Below are positions 53,728-64,000 of a stretch of 64,000 nt of DNA, one piece after another. How positions within the stretch are numbered: the stretch's first letter is position 1; every line of letters starts with the position of its first letter. The position numbers and the translations under genes were made by a program. This stretch comes from Erythrobasidium yunnanense. Lineage: Eukaryota > Basidiomycota > Cystobasidiomycetes > Erythrobasidiales > Erythrobasidiaceae. The DNA lies in NCBI GenBank assembly GCA_001600175.1, contig BCJC01000006.1:1317968-1381967 (forward strand), read 5' to 3'. The notes below the pieces were generated by a model. It searched no databases and had not been told where the DNA came from. It saw only the letters and a list, made by a program, of their open reading frames with translations.

Positions 53728-55570
53728 ATGCAGCAATACTATGGCTCATCGGGGTCATCGAGCACGAACCTGGTCGACAGCTATGAGAAGGCGCCAGGAT
53801 CAACGAGGACAAGCTGGAGCTGGAAGAAGAAGGCAGCCATCATTGGAGGAATTCTCGTCGTGATTGCAGCTGTCGCGGTCGCCGTCCCAGTCGCAATAAA
53901 CAGCAGCAAAACAAACAACAGCGATGACGGTCAAAGCGACAAGAGTGCAGCATCAAACGGCGACTCTGCTAAACCAGCAGGAAACACTACAAGGACAGTG
54001 CTGGGAGGAGGAGCAGCGCCCAACTCGACATCCTCGGGCACCACTTCGCCGACCTCACTACCCCTTCTTCCGAGCTCGAGGCCTGCGTCAAGAGCGGCAT
54101 TGACAGTACAGGGCACAGTGACTGGACCAAGCATATCAGACGACTTCATCGGAGTATCGTACGAAAAGCAGCGGCTCAACAACCTCTTTTCGGGCCAGAA
54201 CACACAATTGATCCAGCTCTTCAAGACGCTGGGCAAAGGAACTCTGCGTGTGGGTGGAAATACAGTGGATACGAGATCAGTATGCAGCTATTCCTTCACA
54301 ATGCCTAGAATACCGCTCACGTGCTTTCGGTATCACAGTGGAACGCGACTGGGACAGGCTTTACTTCTCCTTGGATCGCACCAGCAGACGTCGACAACTT
54401 GGCAGCCTTCGCGAAAGCTACAGGGTGGTCAGTCCTCTATGGTGTCCGCTGGATTGGCACAACCGTCGAACTTGCGGTCGCAGAAGCCCAGTATGCGACG
54501 CAAGCGCTAGGAGACTCGCTACTAGCCTTGGAGATAGGCAATGAGCCAGAGCTATATCCTGGTTCGCAACCTCGAGCAGGCATGTCTCTGCCTGGCTACA
54601 ATGTGGACATGTTCATGAATGGCAACGCAGCAGAAGGACAGCCTGGATGGGTAGAGATTGCTCAAGCTATCAAAGCAGCCATCCCAAATGCACAGCTCAG
54701 CGGACCCGGATGCGTAATGAGCGACGTCAACGCCTTCCCCATTCCGTTCGCACAAGCTCAAAGCAGCTTGCTCAGCATGCTCACCCATCACTACTACGCC
54801 GGTCTCGCCAATGCTGAGACGAGAGCAGATCCGACGTCTGCACTACCTCAAGTGACGCGGACTGATGGCTGGCTCGAAACAAACGGCCCTCGATTCGTAG
54901 ATCTGGCAAAGAGTATGCCGCTTGGAATGCGATTCAGTGAATCTGGTACACAAGCAGGAGGAGGCGTGCCAGGTGAGCTTCTTCAAAGTGTATTCCGTCA
55001 GCAAGCAGCTAACTTCGCTATACAGGCCTGTCTGATACCATGGTAGCGACCTTGTGGTCTCTTAAAACGATGTTCCGGACTGTAGAGCTGGGCATGCAAG
55101 GCATGGCGATGCACGGCGGACGCAATGCAAGCTATACGCCAATCCTCGATGACGGAGTAGCCGGCGTCCTTGGCGAGCGTCCACTCTACTATGGTCTTCT
55201 GGCCTTCCAGCAGATAGCCAAACAAGGCAAGCTCCTCACCAAGAGTCTGAATGCAGGGGGTGGGATCCACGCATGGGCAGTCAGGGATGCAGATCTGAAT
55301 GTACGCTGCCTGCTCTTGAACTTCAATGCGGAAGGCACAGTCGAGTTTGAGATTTCCTGGTATTCGCTCGTGAAAGCACAAGCTGGAACAGCGATAGTCC
55401 TACAAGCTCCTGACCTCTTTTCGATGGCTGAAGTCACGCTTGGAGGCTCAAAAGTCAACCCAGATGGAACTTGGCAAGCCAAAGATATCTACCAAGTGCC
55501 CGTCTCAGGTGGCAATAGCACCGTCTCAGTACCACCGGTAGCTGCAGTTCTCATCGAGTTTCTAGTCTAA
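53728..55570 (+). CDS. Membrane-anchored GH79 family glycoside hydrolase (576 residues)
   Basis: Exons 53728-54279, 54339-54972 and 55026-55570. The N-terminus is cytosolic and ends SWSWKKK. A single helix follows (about 36-56, AAIIGGILVVIAAVAVAVPVAI), then a Ser/Thr-rich stalk, so the topology is type II with the enzyme outside the cell. The catalytic barrel shows DFIGVSYEKQRL, GTLRVGGNTVDT, LYGVRWIGT, and ALEIGNEPELY with likely acid/base E253. THHYYAG and MRFSESGTQ follow, the latter with likely nucleophile E385. The C-terminal beta domain (INxHAWAVRD, LLNFNAEGTVEF, VAAVLIEFLV) is complete. GH79 includes beta-glucuronidases and heparanase-like enzymes; basidiomycete members often act on beta-glucuronides of arabinogalactan. 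The exact substrate is unknown. Confidence 0.9.
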
Positions 55571-56041
55571 GTTCGCATCTATCGCAACTCGTCAGTTCTT
55601 CGTTATTTCGTTATGCTTTCCATGGACGGTAGGAGTAGTTCTAGTAGTATTGCATTTTGCCTTGTATGCTCTCTATTGTTACACAAGCATTTTGGCTGCT
55701 GAGCGAAGAAGAAACGGCTCTGCTCGCGTCGCATTGTTATCGGCTACTAATTTCTTCTCCTTCTGCAGCATGATTGAAGAAGACGTGCCTTGCACTGTAC
55801 AGTGTCGATTACAACAAGCCCATGCTATGTATCTTTGTTACAGCCATCCCAAATGTAATTCCTGTATCTAATGAAACATCATCCTTTGACGAGAGCACAG
55901 AGGGAATCAGGAGTAAAGCGCAAATCCGCAACGACTCCGCAATGAGAGCCAAATGTCCCACAACAAGCCAACACTTCACAGCGGATCCCGAACCAAGGAA
56001 TTTGATGTGTCTAATAGGAGTCGCGCCAGAGCATTAACTGC
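55571..56041. other. Convergent intergenic region GH79 / membrane protein
   Basis: 471 bases between two 3' ends, A+T-richer than coding DNA. No gene was recognised. Confidence 0.35.
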
Positions 56042-57325
56042 TCAAGGATGGCTGTAGACTGAGCCTCCGCCAAAATGGCCATATGGCGCATTCTGCTGTC
56101 CCCATTGCGGCCCAGCTTGGTATGGTATCTGCGCCATCGGAGGCAGTCCAGCGACGGGAGATGATGGTTTACTTTGTATGTTTCCAGGCGTAGTAGCGAA
56201 ATATGAATGTTGCAGTGGGTCGTAATGCGTAGATGCTGGATGAGTTGGCTCAGAGTCGGCAAACATCCTGAATGAAAGTCTGTCAGGACAATAGCAACGT
56301 GACACTGCAGAGCCGGCTTACCATTCTGCCAGTATCTTTGCGAGGCCGAAAGCAGGACTGAGTACGCCAAAGATGCCGGTGATGAGTAGAGCGACTATTT
56401 CCAAGATAGGCTTGTACACTTTGCTGCATGTTCTGCACAAGTAGGAGACCTGCAATGTCCGGTATTGTGCACTCCTTCCGTCGCTCGTTGCAGGCTGTAG
56501 ATCCCTCTCGGTGCTCTCCTCCACTATGGACGCGAGAGTCGTCGCAAATTGCACCAGGGAAGCGACTCCGGCTCGCGTAGAATTGGCATCGATTGGGACG
56601 GGTCCGATCGAGGAGCCTAATGAGACTGTGAAATCGCTCGTATTGAAAGGCAGAACTCCGATAGCTACGCCATCCAAGACTCGCTGAGTCCTGACGCGTA
56701 CGCTTTGAACAGTAGCTCCTGAAATGGCACTATCACTGATAGCATGTGCTAAACCTGAGAGCGTTACAAATTGGTTGAGGATGTTGGTATAGCTGGAGAT
56801 CGTGCTTTCGGGAACTTGAGACCGGACAGAGTCGACGCTTGTGCAGAGCGTGCGTACCTCCGGTCCGCAGTAATAGCAAGCACTGATGACGGAGTTCTCC
56901 GAGCTCAGATCGAGAAGTAGATCCTGACTATACATTGCGCACTGTAGCGCCTGACTCCTCCACGGCAAAGATAAAATGGTGTAGTCGATGGCGCCATTCG
57001 TAGTTGCGTTTTCTCGTCCAAAGCCCAAGGGTACCCAGGGGTAAGTACCAATAGATCCCACGGCATTGGAACTGCTATAGTCGGCCTCGGTACGTATGGG
57101 TTGCGTGTAGTAGGTAGTCGAGAAGGTAACAGGAGTCTTCTCACACTGGTCTGGCCCTTCATATACTGGCGACGCACGCGATAGACATCGCTCAGCTTTT
57201 GCGCTGGTGAGGAAATTCCAGGCGAAAAGGCCAGCGAAGCCGAAGATGTACGCCAATATCAGGCCCACCGTCACGGCACGAGAGAAAGGCTTCGAGATAG
57301 GGTAGGATAGACGAAGCTTAGCCAT
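56042..57325 (-). CDS. Membrane protein with two helices and a large outside loop (409 residues)
   Basis: Exons 56322-57325 and 56042-56267 join through a 54-base intron. A helix near residues 15-38 (AVTVGLILAYIFGFAGLFAWNFL) and one near 310-335 (ILEIVALLITGIFGVLSPAFGLAKIL) bracket about 270 residues. That loop holds cysteines (CYYCGPEVRTLC) and glycosylation sites (NATT, NTSD, NSTR). The C-terminal tail is Pro/Gln/Gly-rich and cytosolic (PPMAQIPYQAGPQWGQQ). The frame stays open for 28 residues upstream of the ATG at 57325, ending at an acceptor-like TTCTTAG, so a further 5' exon is possible. The overall plan is like the protein at 47559, but no sequence match good enough to call homology was seen. 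Function unknown. Confidence 0.72.
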
Positions 57326-57959
57326 ATCGACTTTGTTTGAAAGGGATGAAGAGTTGGACGAATGCAAGGGAAGTGACTTTCGAGTGTGCTTGCGGTTCCA
57401 ATCATTCACTGCTAAGAACCTCTGCTCTGAAGATCCTTGGAGCTTCTAGATGTGAAGATGATCTGCTTCCGTCTCATCCTTCCAGACACTGAGTCCACAA
57501 AGCCGGTGATCCGTTCGAGGGTGAACGGGACAGGTCTCGGACAGCCAGAGAGCGATCAGAAGCCCGCAACCCTGCGACTGCATTGACGCTGTGCCCAATA
57601 TGTACAGCTTCCACGGTCTAGATGCAGGGTCATTTAGAGTTGGTAGCAGCAAAAGGATTGAGCGAGACATTAGGGCTCAAGCCGCTCAACAGTGTCACCA
57701 ACTCTCAGTAAATTTCCCACCTTACAAGAGCACTGCATAGAATGCCCTACACTTTCTCATGCAGATCCTTCGGCTCCAGTTGCCTTCCCCTGTTTCAGGT
57801 CCCCGCCTAGATCCTTGAGGGCCATCCCCACAAAAGATGAGATGGCCTAGAATAGCGATCCCGCCTGTCGAGGTCAATATGACAATCATCTCGTCCTCAC
57901 ATTTTAATAAGTCAAGACTCCTTGTTCTTCCATCCTTCATCGCGTAAAAGCTGACCACC
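57326..57959. promoter_or_regulatory. Divergent region between two surface-protein genes
   Basis: 634 bases. It may hide a 5' exon of the minus-strand gene (acceptor near 57412-57418 on that strand). Nothing else was recognised. Confidence 0.35.
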
Positions 57960-59499
57960 ATGCAACTGAGACAGCTGGTAGTATCATTCTATGCTTTCGC
58001 GATTTTCGCCAGCGGTGGGCAGTAGCTTATAGTTCCAGAAAGCGCGTAGCTGAATCATGAGCCAGGCGCTTTAATCCGCCGTCAGGATGTTTGTAACTTC
58101 TGTTAACATGCTGGTACGCTTAACTGAGACTTCGATAGCAGGCGACCACGACGACTGCCCTTCCATCTACTATGTCTGAGGATCAGGCAACCCCAGTTGC
58201 AGCCCCAGCTCCTGCAACGAGTACATCAAGTAGAAGTAGCACTTCATCGCGACCAACAAGCACTTCTTCCAAAACTTCGACCACCGTCACCAAAGGAAGT
58301 ACAAGCACTTCGCCTACCTCCTCTTCTTCGTCTTCATCTATCTCGTCTACCACCACATCTTATCTACCCGCCGAACAATGCTCAGCCTGTCCCGCCAACA
58401 GATTCGATGACGGCTGGTTCGCATACGAGTTGCCAGATGGCACTAGATGCAATGAATGCAGTATTGCTGATGGCGTAGCGGATCGTTACCCTCCGCCAAC
58501 GGGCTCTTGGGATGACGGTTACGGCTGTGGAGGACAATGTCTAGACTTCGATGGCGCGCCAACTGACAACTGCAACGACCTCGCTCCTCAGCCGATTGAT
58601 GCTGAAGGTAAGCCAGGAGGCGTTTGCATCGGACAGGGAGGAAGACCAGACTCGCAGCTTTGTCTGGACTATTGCAACGCACTTCTTTCCCAAAGCCATC
58701 AGAGTGGGGCCACAGTCTGCAGTCAGAATACTTATAATACTGGCGTAAAGTGCAGCGGCTGCTATTCCGCCGCTTGGGGAGCCATGCCATACATTACGCA
58801 GCTACGGTCCTGGTGCATGGACAATAAATGTATCGATATCTCTACTGGACAGAACATGCAAGGTAGCAAGTGCCAACTTAGAGTGAACGGCCAGAGTATA
58901 GCCTCTTCGCGTTCTTCCTCCCAGTCTAGCCAAAAAGGCGGATCCATCTCCACCGCTGGTCAGCCGGTATCTACTAGACTCGTCACCAATACCGCTGGCA
59001 TAACTGTGGGCACCGTCGTTGTGGCGGCCGATGGATCTACGGTATCACAAGGCAAGTACTCTGACGGCTTTGTTGTGGTGTGCGACATAATAATGATGCT
59101 CTCTGCTTAGCGGGACCAGATTCAGCCCATGCTGAACCTGCGGGGACTGCGTCAGTTAAGACTATCACGAACAGTGACGGTCAGGTCCTTGGTACCGTGG
59201 TAGTCGATGACAGCGGGAATACTGGTTCTCAAGGTACGAGGAATGCTTGCAGTGCAGTAGGAAATATAAGGTTGACAAGATGTCCAGTCTTTGCCATCAG
59301 TACAACGAATGCCAATGGCATGCCTACCCTTTCTTTCACGACTTCAACCCTCACTGCTACGTTTATTCCAAATACGCGCTTTGGTGTGATACAAGATACC
59401 AGCACCACAACTTCTGATTCAGTACGACTGCAGAAGCTGCCGCCAGCCATCCTCTATATGTTTCTCGGAGCTGTACCAATGATCGGTCTCTTTAGGTGA
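57960..59499 (+). CDS. Cys-rich, Ser/Thr-rich surface protein, probably GPI-anchored (5' end uncertain)
   Basis: The certain part is exons 58172-59051, 59111-59233 and 59288-59499 (404 residues). After a Ser/Thr tract (about 18-65) comes a domain with about 14 cysteines (CSACPANRFDDGW, TRCNECSIADG, YGCGGQCLD, WCMDNKCID), perhaps a cellulose-binding or plant-expansin-like extracellular fold. Then two similar units follow: GITVGTVVVAADGSTVSQ and GQVLGTVVVDDSGNTGSQ. The hydrophobic end LPPAILYMFLGAVPMIGLF fits a GPI signal. A typical signal peptide MQLRQLVVSFYAFAIFASGG is encoded at 57960. Linking it in frame to 58141 needs a 28-base exon (58085-58112) and then an intron of only 28 bases, so the junction is unresolved. 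The intron 59052-59110 starts GCAAGT. Confidence 0.68.
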
Positions 59500-60272
59500 T
59501 CCATCTGAGCTATCGTGAGAAATAGATTTCTGTAATATGTTGGAATTAGGGACGATGAAGTACCCGGTAGCTCGGTGGGCAGGAGTGGGCATCAGTATGC
59601 TTGTCACAGGGGCGTAAGCCTTGGAGTCGTATTCATTCAGTATAGGTAGCTTGTAGTATGTATGAGAAGTCTTCACTGTCTTGATAAGTCAGCTGCTCTT
59701 CTTTGCATCTCGCCTTTTGATCCCCAAGGCGGTGTCTCCCAATCAGCTTACCGTAGAGCATTTCAATCTGTTCTTGTCTCTTGTTTCTTGCCTCTTGACA
59801 CACTCAACAAGGTAGCAAGATCAGCATTTATAGCTCAGAACACTCTCATCAGACTCATCATCCGAACCGTCAGCTCTCCCCAGCGGCAATGCCAGGCCGT
59901 ATCCAAATGCCATACACGCGTCCGTCTCAGTCCCGCACCGGAAGTGCACACGAACATATATACCCTTCTCCGCAGCAATTGCATGGGCTGGATGATGAGG
60001 GCCGTTGTGTCGCAGCTCATGTGACGCTCTGGTTAGGTACCAGGTGTGATGAGGTAGTCACGCTAGCCTTCGAGGATCCCAGGATATGCAGAGCTTGAAA
60101 TTTATGTAGGGTTCGGATCCACGGGGGCAGGTGCTTGGAGTAGTGGCCCTGTGATGCCAATCCATATCATGCCGTATGAGTATTGTGTCAGTCGTCCAAC
60201 AGCACAGACAAGGCAGATGATCAGCTTGGAGAGTTTATCCACCAGGTTCGGCTTGTTGAACCTGTACTCTGT
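59500..60272. other. Long convergent intergenic region
   Basis: 773 bases between two 3' ends, long for this genome. Open frames on both strands (for example plus 59662-60024) show no domain. A GGTTCGGATCC string near 60112 resembles a tRNA B box, but no A box or acceptor stem accompanies it. Confidence 0.35.
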
Positions 60273-61351
60273 CTAAAAGTACGACTTGTGCAACCTTTTC
60301 GCCCAGCCAAGCAGTTGCGGACATCTACTGAGCTTCTTCCGGAGTGGAGATGGTGCGTCCAGATGAGGTGCGTGAAGGAGATATATAATGTGCAGGTGCG
60401 CATAGAGAAGTGCATCGAAAGTTGTCGGCTCACTGCTGCCAGATCTCAGCCCATCTGTGGTCGAAGACAAGATGAAGCACCCACTCTGAATCAAAGAACC
60501 ACCCACTCCCTTCATTTGCAATCTTCGCTTCTAGCAATTCAAGCACTTCTTTGCCGTCCCGCTGGCATTTCTCCAAGTCAATCTTGCCCTTGCTTTCCAA
60601 ATGACAGAGCTCCTTCACTTGTTCTTGTACTTCTAGCTTGTGGGTTCGTGAATAAGCGGAGTAGGCGAAGCGTGTCAGAATTGGGTTAGGCGGGTGGGAA
60701 GGAGAGCCGTGTGAGAGCGTCTGAGGGAAGTAGAGGGGTATAGTAAGGGTACGGAAGATGGAGGGGGTGAGGAAGAGGTGCGCGAGCTACATATCACATA
60801 TCAGCCTACAGCAGGAAGATCGAAGAGACCGCAACTTACAAGGGCCGACTGCAGCTTCTGCTCGACAAGCGCAGTATACGTCTTCTTCTGGAATGCTATA
60901 CTTTCCTCTTTCTCTGTTAGGCCTTCCGCTTCTTCACGCTCTTTGCCTTTGGATCCCGTATGTTCTTGCTGCTCGTTTATCCATTTCTCGATACTTTGCG
61001 AAGGCAGAAGGTCGCCATTCGGCAGATGTAAAGCAGGAAGAACACCTGGAGAATATCAATCAGCTTCGCCGACCTTTCGTAGAGAGATTGCGACCGACCT
61101 CCGGGAGCTGCTTCGCTCAACTCCCAGCTTCTGACCTTCAAGTCGACGCCATTGAACGCAGCAAGAGCTTGAATCTTCAGGCAGTTGACATCAAAGCTTT
61201 CCTTCTCCCTGTCGATTCCAGGGCCATGAATCCATAATGTCGGCGAAGATGGAGGTCTCGTATCTGGGCTCTGCGCAGTGACGCTCTCTTCGGAATATTC
61301 AAGCAGAGGGAAGCTGTTCAGTATGCTCTGGATGAAGCGTGGTGCGGGCAT
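60273..61351 (-). CDS. Metaxin/SAM37-like mitochondrial outer-membrane protein (307 residues)
   Basis: Metaxins and Sam37 belong to the sorting and assembly machinery that inserts beta-barrel proteins into the mitochondrial outer membrane. Exons 61099-61351, 60840-61045, 60485-60786 and 60273-60435 with introns of 53, 53 and 49 bases. The N-terminal thioredoxin-like domain reads PTLWIHGPGIDREKESFDVNCLKI, then LAAFNGVDLKV. After an intron come LPALHLPNGDLLPSQSIEKWI, as in the family's transferred GST-like fold. The C-terminal helical part has KEVLELLEAKIANEG ... SDSEPTTFDALLYAHLHIIY, the conserved FDA-LLYAHL block of metaxins. No clear C-terminal membrane helix follows; the protein ends HKSYF. 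Fungal Sam37 usually has about 330 residues, so it is slightly short. The splice at 60436-60484 was chosen to restore this block. Confidence 0.82.
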
Positions 61352-61459
61352 GCTTGGTGACAAATTGAAGTTGATAGCCAGAAGAGCGCACCATGACGGA
61401 CAGCAAGGAATACAACGACATCCTCAACAGACTATCCCACACCCCTGTCTTCGAGCAGA

Positions 61460-63045
61460 TCAACCCTCGTACGGCTTCGCTATCGTCGCGTTCAAGCTGT
61501 CCAGAGCTTTATTGAGCCTGCATCACACGTCAGTTTGAGCTAGATCTGTCTGCTACACGACTTACTTTGCAGAGTATGTCACTGAATCAGAAGGGCATCA
61601 GCTGCTAGGTTCTTAAAAGAGAAAAGGCCCAACTCACAAACATCGTTCCGCAACTCCTTGTAAGCCGCGTCAATTCTGTCCAACTCCGCATCTGTAGTCC
61701 GACTCAATTCCACCATAGCTTCTTCAACACTCCTGATCTCCTTGTTCTTGCTATCCAGCTGCGCCTGCGTCTCGCTTCTTTCCTGCATGATACTCTCATA
61801 CAGCTCTTGCAGTTTCACCATCCTCACTCTCACAGACTCTTTCTTCTGAGACGAAACCTGATCATGACGTGACAGAGCTTCAGATGTAGTAGTACTGCGC
61901 CGTGAGAGCTGTTGAAGACGGAGGTCCAGCTCCCGTAATGTGTCCATAGACCGATCTCGCGTCTCAATGAGTATGGAAAGCTTGTCGGAAGTTGCACGGC
62001 ATTTAGTGAGTTCGCTGAACCACTCATCGAGCAGCTTGCTGACAGAGGAGATGTCCTGCGAACTATACATCAGTGAAAGGCGGATCGCCTGGAGGACACT
62101 ACTTACGCCCTCATACTTCTTAGCAACTGATACCCTCGCTTCATGCTCCCTTGCCTTTCTATCTATCTCCACGATCTCGTCTTTCAAGCTCTGCAAGCTG
62201 TTCGCCATATCGTTCAATGTCCTCCTCACTCTATCCGGACTCTGCACAATCTTGCCCCTTAGCCTGTTGATCTCAGCTTCATGCTGCTTGTACGACATGG
62301 TCTCCGTATCGATCTTCTCTTGCAGTATCGTCTTTGTCCTCTTGACTGCATCTAACCGTTGCAGAGCCGGATCCTCCATCTCTTTCGCCCGTATAAGCTT
62401 GTTCCTCCTTTCTGCATTCTCTTTCGCTAGTTGTGCGACTCGCACTCCATCTTTCTCCATCTGCGCCTTCTTGTCTGCTATCTTCCTCGTGATATCGTCC
62501 AAGTCGAGTGAGGACTGATGCCTTGCTTCTTCCTCGCGCTCGAACTCGTCGTCCAATGATTGCAAGAACTGACTCTGCTCTACTTCGAACAGGTGGAAGT
62601 TGGTGAGGCCGCTGAGAATGCGCCTGACGCGTGGTGCCTGTGGGTCGCGGATGTCTCTGATGCTAAAGTCGTCGATCATAGCCCAACGCATCATCTGATT
62701 CCTGTTTTTAATACCATTAGCAATCAGTATAACGAGCTTTGGCAGTCTTTTCGCGCACAGCGTTTGCCAGAGCACGCCCATGTAAACAGCTTCGGCCATA
62801 TCCTGAGTCGCGGCTTCGTCGTTGTTGATGGATGTATCTTGCAAGTTGTTGTTCTCCAAGTACAGCGCAGCAGCCATGCGCACGTCGTCCAGCGTCTGCA
62901 TCGTCAGATGCGTCCAGAACCATAGATACGCCGGGATGACCTTGCTGGAGGACGGCCTGTCGATGTCGTCGGCGCTCAAGTTGTTGCCTATCTCATGCAA
63001 CGAAGACACAAGCTCGGGCGTCTTCAGGACTGGAAAGCTGGCCAT
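61460..63045 (-). CDS. NUF2: NUF2 kinetochore protein (457 residues)
   Basis: Nuf2 pairs with Ndc80 in the NDC80 complex that couples kinetochores to microtubules. Exons 62759-63045, 62107-62701, 61638-62055, 61567-61582 and 61460-61517. The N-terminus (MASFPVLKTPELVSSLHEIG) is the Nuf2 calponin-homology signature. It is followed by the CH fold (VIPAYLWFWTHLTM, VLWQTLNQMMRWAMIDDF, VRRILSGLTNFHLFEVEQ). The rest (about 160-457) is coiled coil for the Ndc80 and Spc24/25 junction. Two introns of 57 and 51 bases contain no stop and are multiples of three. They are called because donors, branch points (GCTAAT) and family alignment demand removal. A 16-base exon (61567-61582) is needed to reach the last coil segment KLNKALDSLNATIA. 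BUB3, another kinetochore gene, lies elsewhere in the window. Confidence 0.93.
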
Positions 63046-63188
63046 GTTGACCTTCTTGCAAGAAAGTGGGAAGTCAAGCACGATACATTGCAATATCATC
63101 TAGAGTCCACGGAAAGTCGCAGTAGAAAACACATGTATACATCTACTTGAATACTGTCGTAGTCAAATGGCATCTGGATAGTCCAATA

Positions 63189-64000
63189 TCAGACACGACC
63201 CTCGCCTTGTCTGCCTGGAAGAGTGACTTCGCTTTCGGACCTGCCGAAAGTGTTTCCATGCTCAACATGACTGCCTAGATCTCTGTTTGAGCCGCTCTCA
63301 GTTCCAGCCTCCTCGTCCTTCGACATGCTCTTTCGGTCTCCTCCCATCATGCCCTTCTCCGGAGGTGCATAAGCAGGAGCATCGTACATTGGCGGTTGAG
63401 ATGTGTTGTAGCCTGGTACATTGTTGAGTCCTCCCTCAGGACCGTAGGGAGGCACGAAAGGAGGATCCTGGCCGTACGGAGCAGCGTTGAACGAGTTGAG
63501 GTGGTAGCGATTTGATGCTGCAGTCTCGACACCTCCAGCTAGAAGCTGATGGTAGTATGCCCGAGAGAGGATGTACATAAGGATAGAACAGATGACGCCA
63601 AAGATTAGCCAAGCGGCATCGCGATAGATCCCGTTTGTCCAGTCTCTTTTGCACCAGGCCGCGATGTTCTCAGCTGTATCGGCGCCGGCGTTCTGGATTG
63701 CGCTACAGAGACCATGAGCGGAGCTGTTATGATACTAGTAACAGGTTGAACGCACCAAGCAGCTTTAATGTCGGATTCCCAGACAAAGTGCAGGGCCATC
63801 CGCAGGATCTCGGTAGCAGTCATGAGGACACCGCCAGCGATTGTAGCGATTACGTAGAGCTTTCCAGACTTGACGTTCTGTTTCCAGGCGGCATGGAAAC
63901 CTACGACTTCGAGCGCCGCGAGCACCTTCAGATGACACGCAGTCAGTATAGCTGGCTTAGGGTCTCTTATTATTGATGCACACGTACAAAGAACATGATC
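63189..64000 (-). CDS. Four-helix membrane protein, C-terminal part (runs off the right edge)
   Basis: Visible exons are 63988-64000, 63756-63925 and 63189-63702, with introns of 62 and 53 bases. The product has helices at LAALEVVGFHAAW, LYVIATIAGGVLMTATEILRMALH and AAWLIFGVICSILMYILSRAYYHQL, plus a loop with NAGADTAENIAAWC. This layout resembles tetraspan-like fungal membrane proteins of the plasma membrane or ER. The cytosolic C-terminus is Pro/Tyr/Gly-rich (PPFVPPYGPEGG), then charged (GDRKSMSKDEEAGTESG), and ends PGRQGEGRV. The 5' end is outside the window, so length and topology are open. Function unknown. Confidence 0.78.

Noticed and set aside
60100-60130. tRNA B-box-like GGTTCGGATCC
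   Set aside because: No A box, anticodon arm or acceptor stem can be folded around it.

Overview
The window is nuclear DNA of a fungus, most likely a basidiomycete with a compact genome. The evidence is about 31 protein genes in 64 kb and roughly 109 introns that I could place by eye. Those introns are nearly all 42-90 bases long, with GTRNGY-type donors and CTRAY-like branch points. Fungus-typical genes include BRL1/BRR6, SNT2, NOP12, PER1, a CSR1-like Sec14 protein and a carboxypeptidase Y. Splitting of conserved genes into exons as short as 8-24 bases points to Basidiomycota; Pucciniomycotina or a similarly compact lineage is only a guess. I saw no tRNA, rRNA, transposon, virus-like element or CRISPR array.

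Left part (1-12.7 kb): the 5' end of mitochondrial malate dehydrogenase shares a 196-base promoter with a 1536-residue coiled-coil gene. Two F-box genes in convergent orientation follow, then the nuclear-envelope gene BRL1/BRR6 head to head with the spindle-checkpoint gene BUB3, then histone H3.

Middle part (13-36 kb): this stretch is rich in chromatin and ubiquitin genes. A BRPF/NTO1-like scaffold carries an EPL1-like region, PHD, extended PHD, bromodomain and PWWP. It is followed by a secreted protein, a tandem pair of small beta-barrel-like proteins, and a DOA4/USP8-type deubiquitinase (rhodanese plus USP). SNT2 (BAH, PHD, SANT, PHD, extended PHD; 20 exons) is divergent from an SLC35F-type transporter, which is followed by NOP12 and a small heat-shock protein.

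Right part (37-64 kb): here lie the members of a diverged F-box-like family (37069-38400, about 45500-46927 and 51394-52710), a CSR1-like Sec14 protein, carboxypeptidase Y and PER1 (GPI lipid remodelling). There are also two membrane proteins with large outside loops, a TDP2-like phosphodiesterase, a membrane-anchored GH79 glycosidase, a Cys-rich Ser/Thr-rich surface protein, a metaxin/SAM37-like protein, NUF2 and an unfinished four-helix membrane protein.

The most unusual signal is in gene structure: microexons of 8, 16, 17, 18, 19, 22, 23, 24 and 28 bases, four well-supported GC-AG introns, and at least six introns of length 3n without stops. Exon coordinates were obtained by reading splice signals and matching protein families from memory; no alignment or expression data were available.
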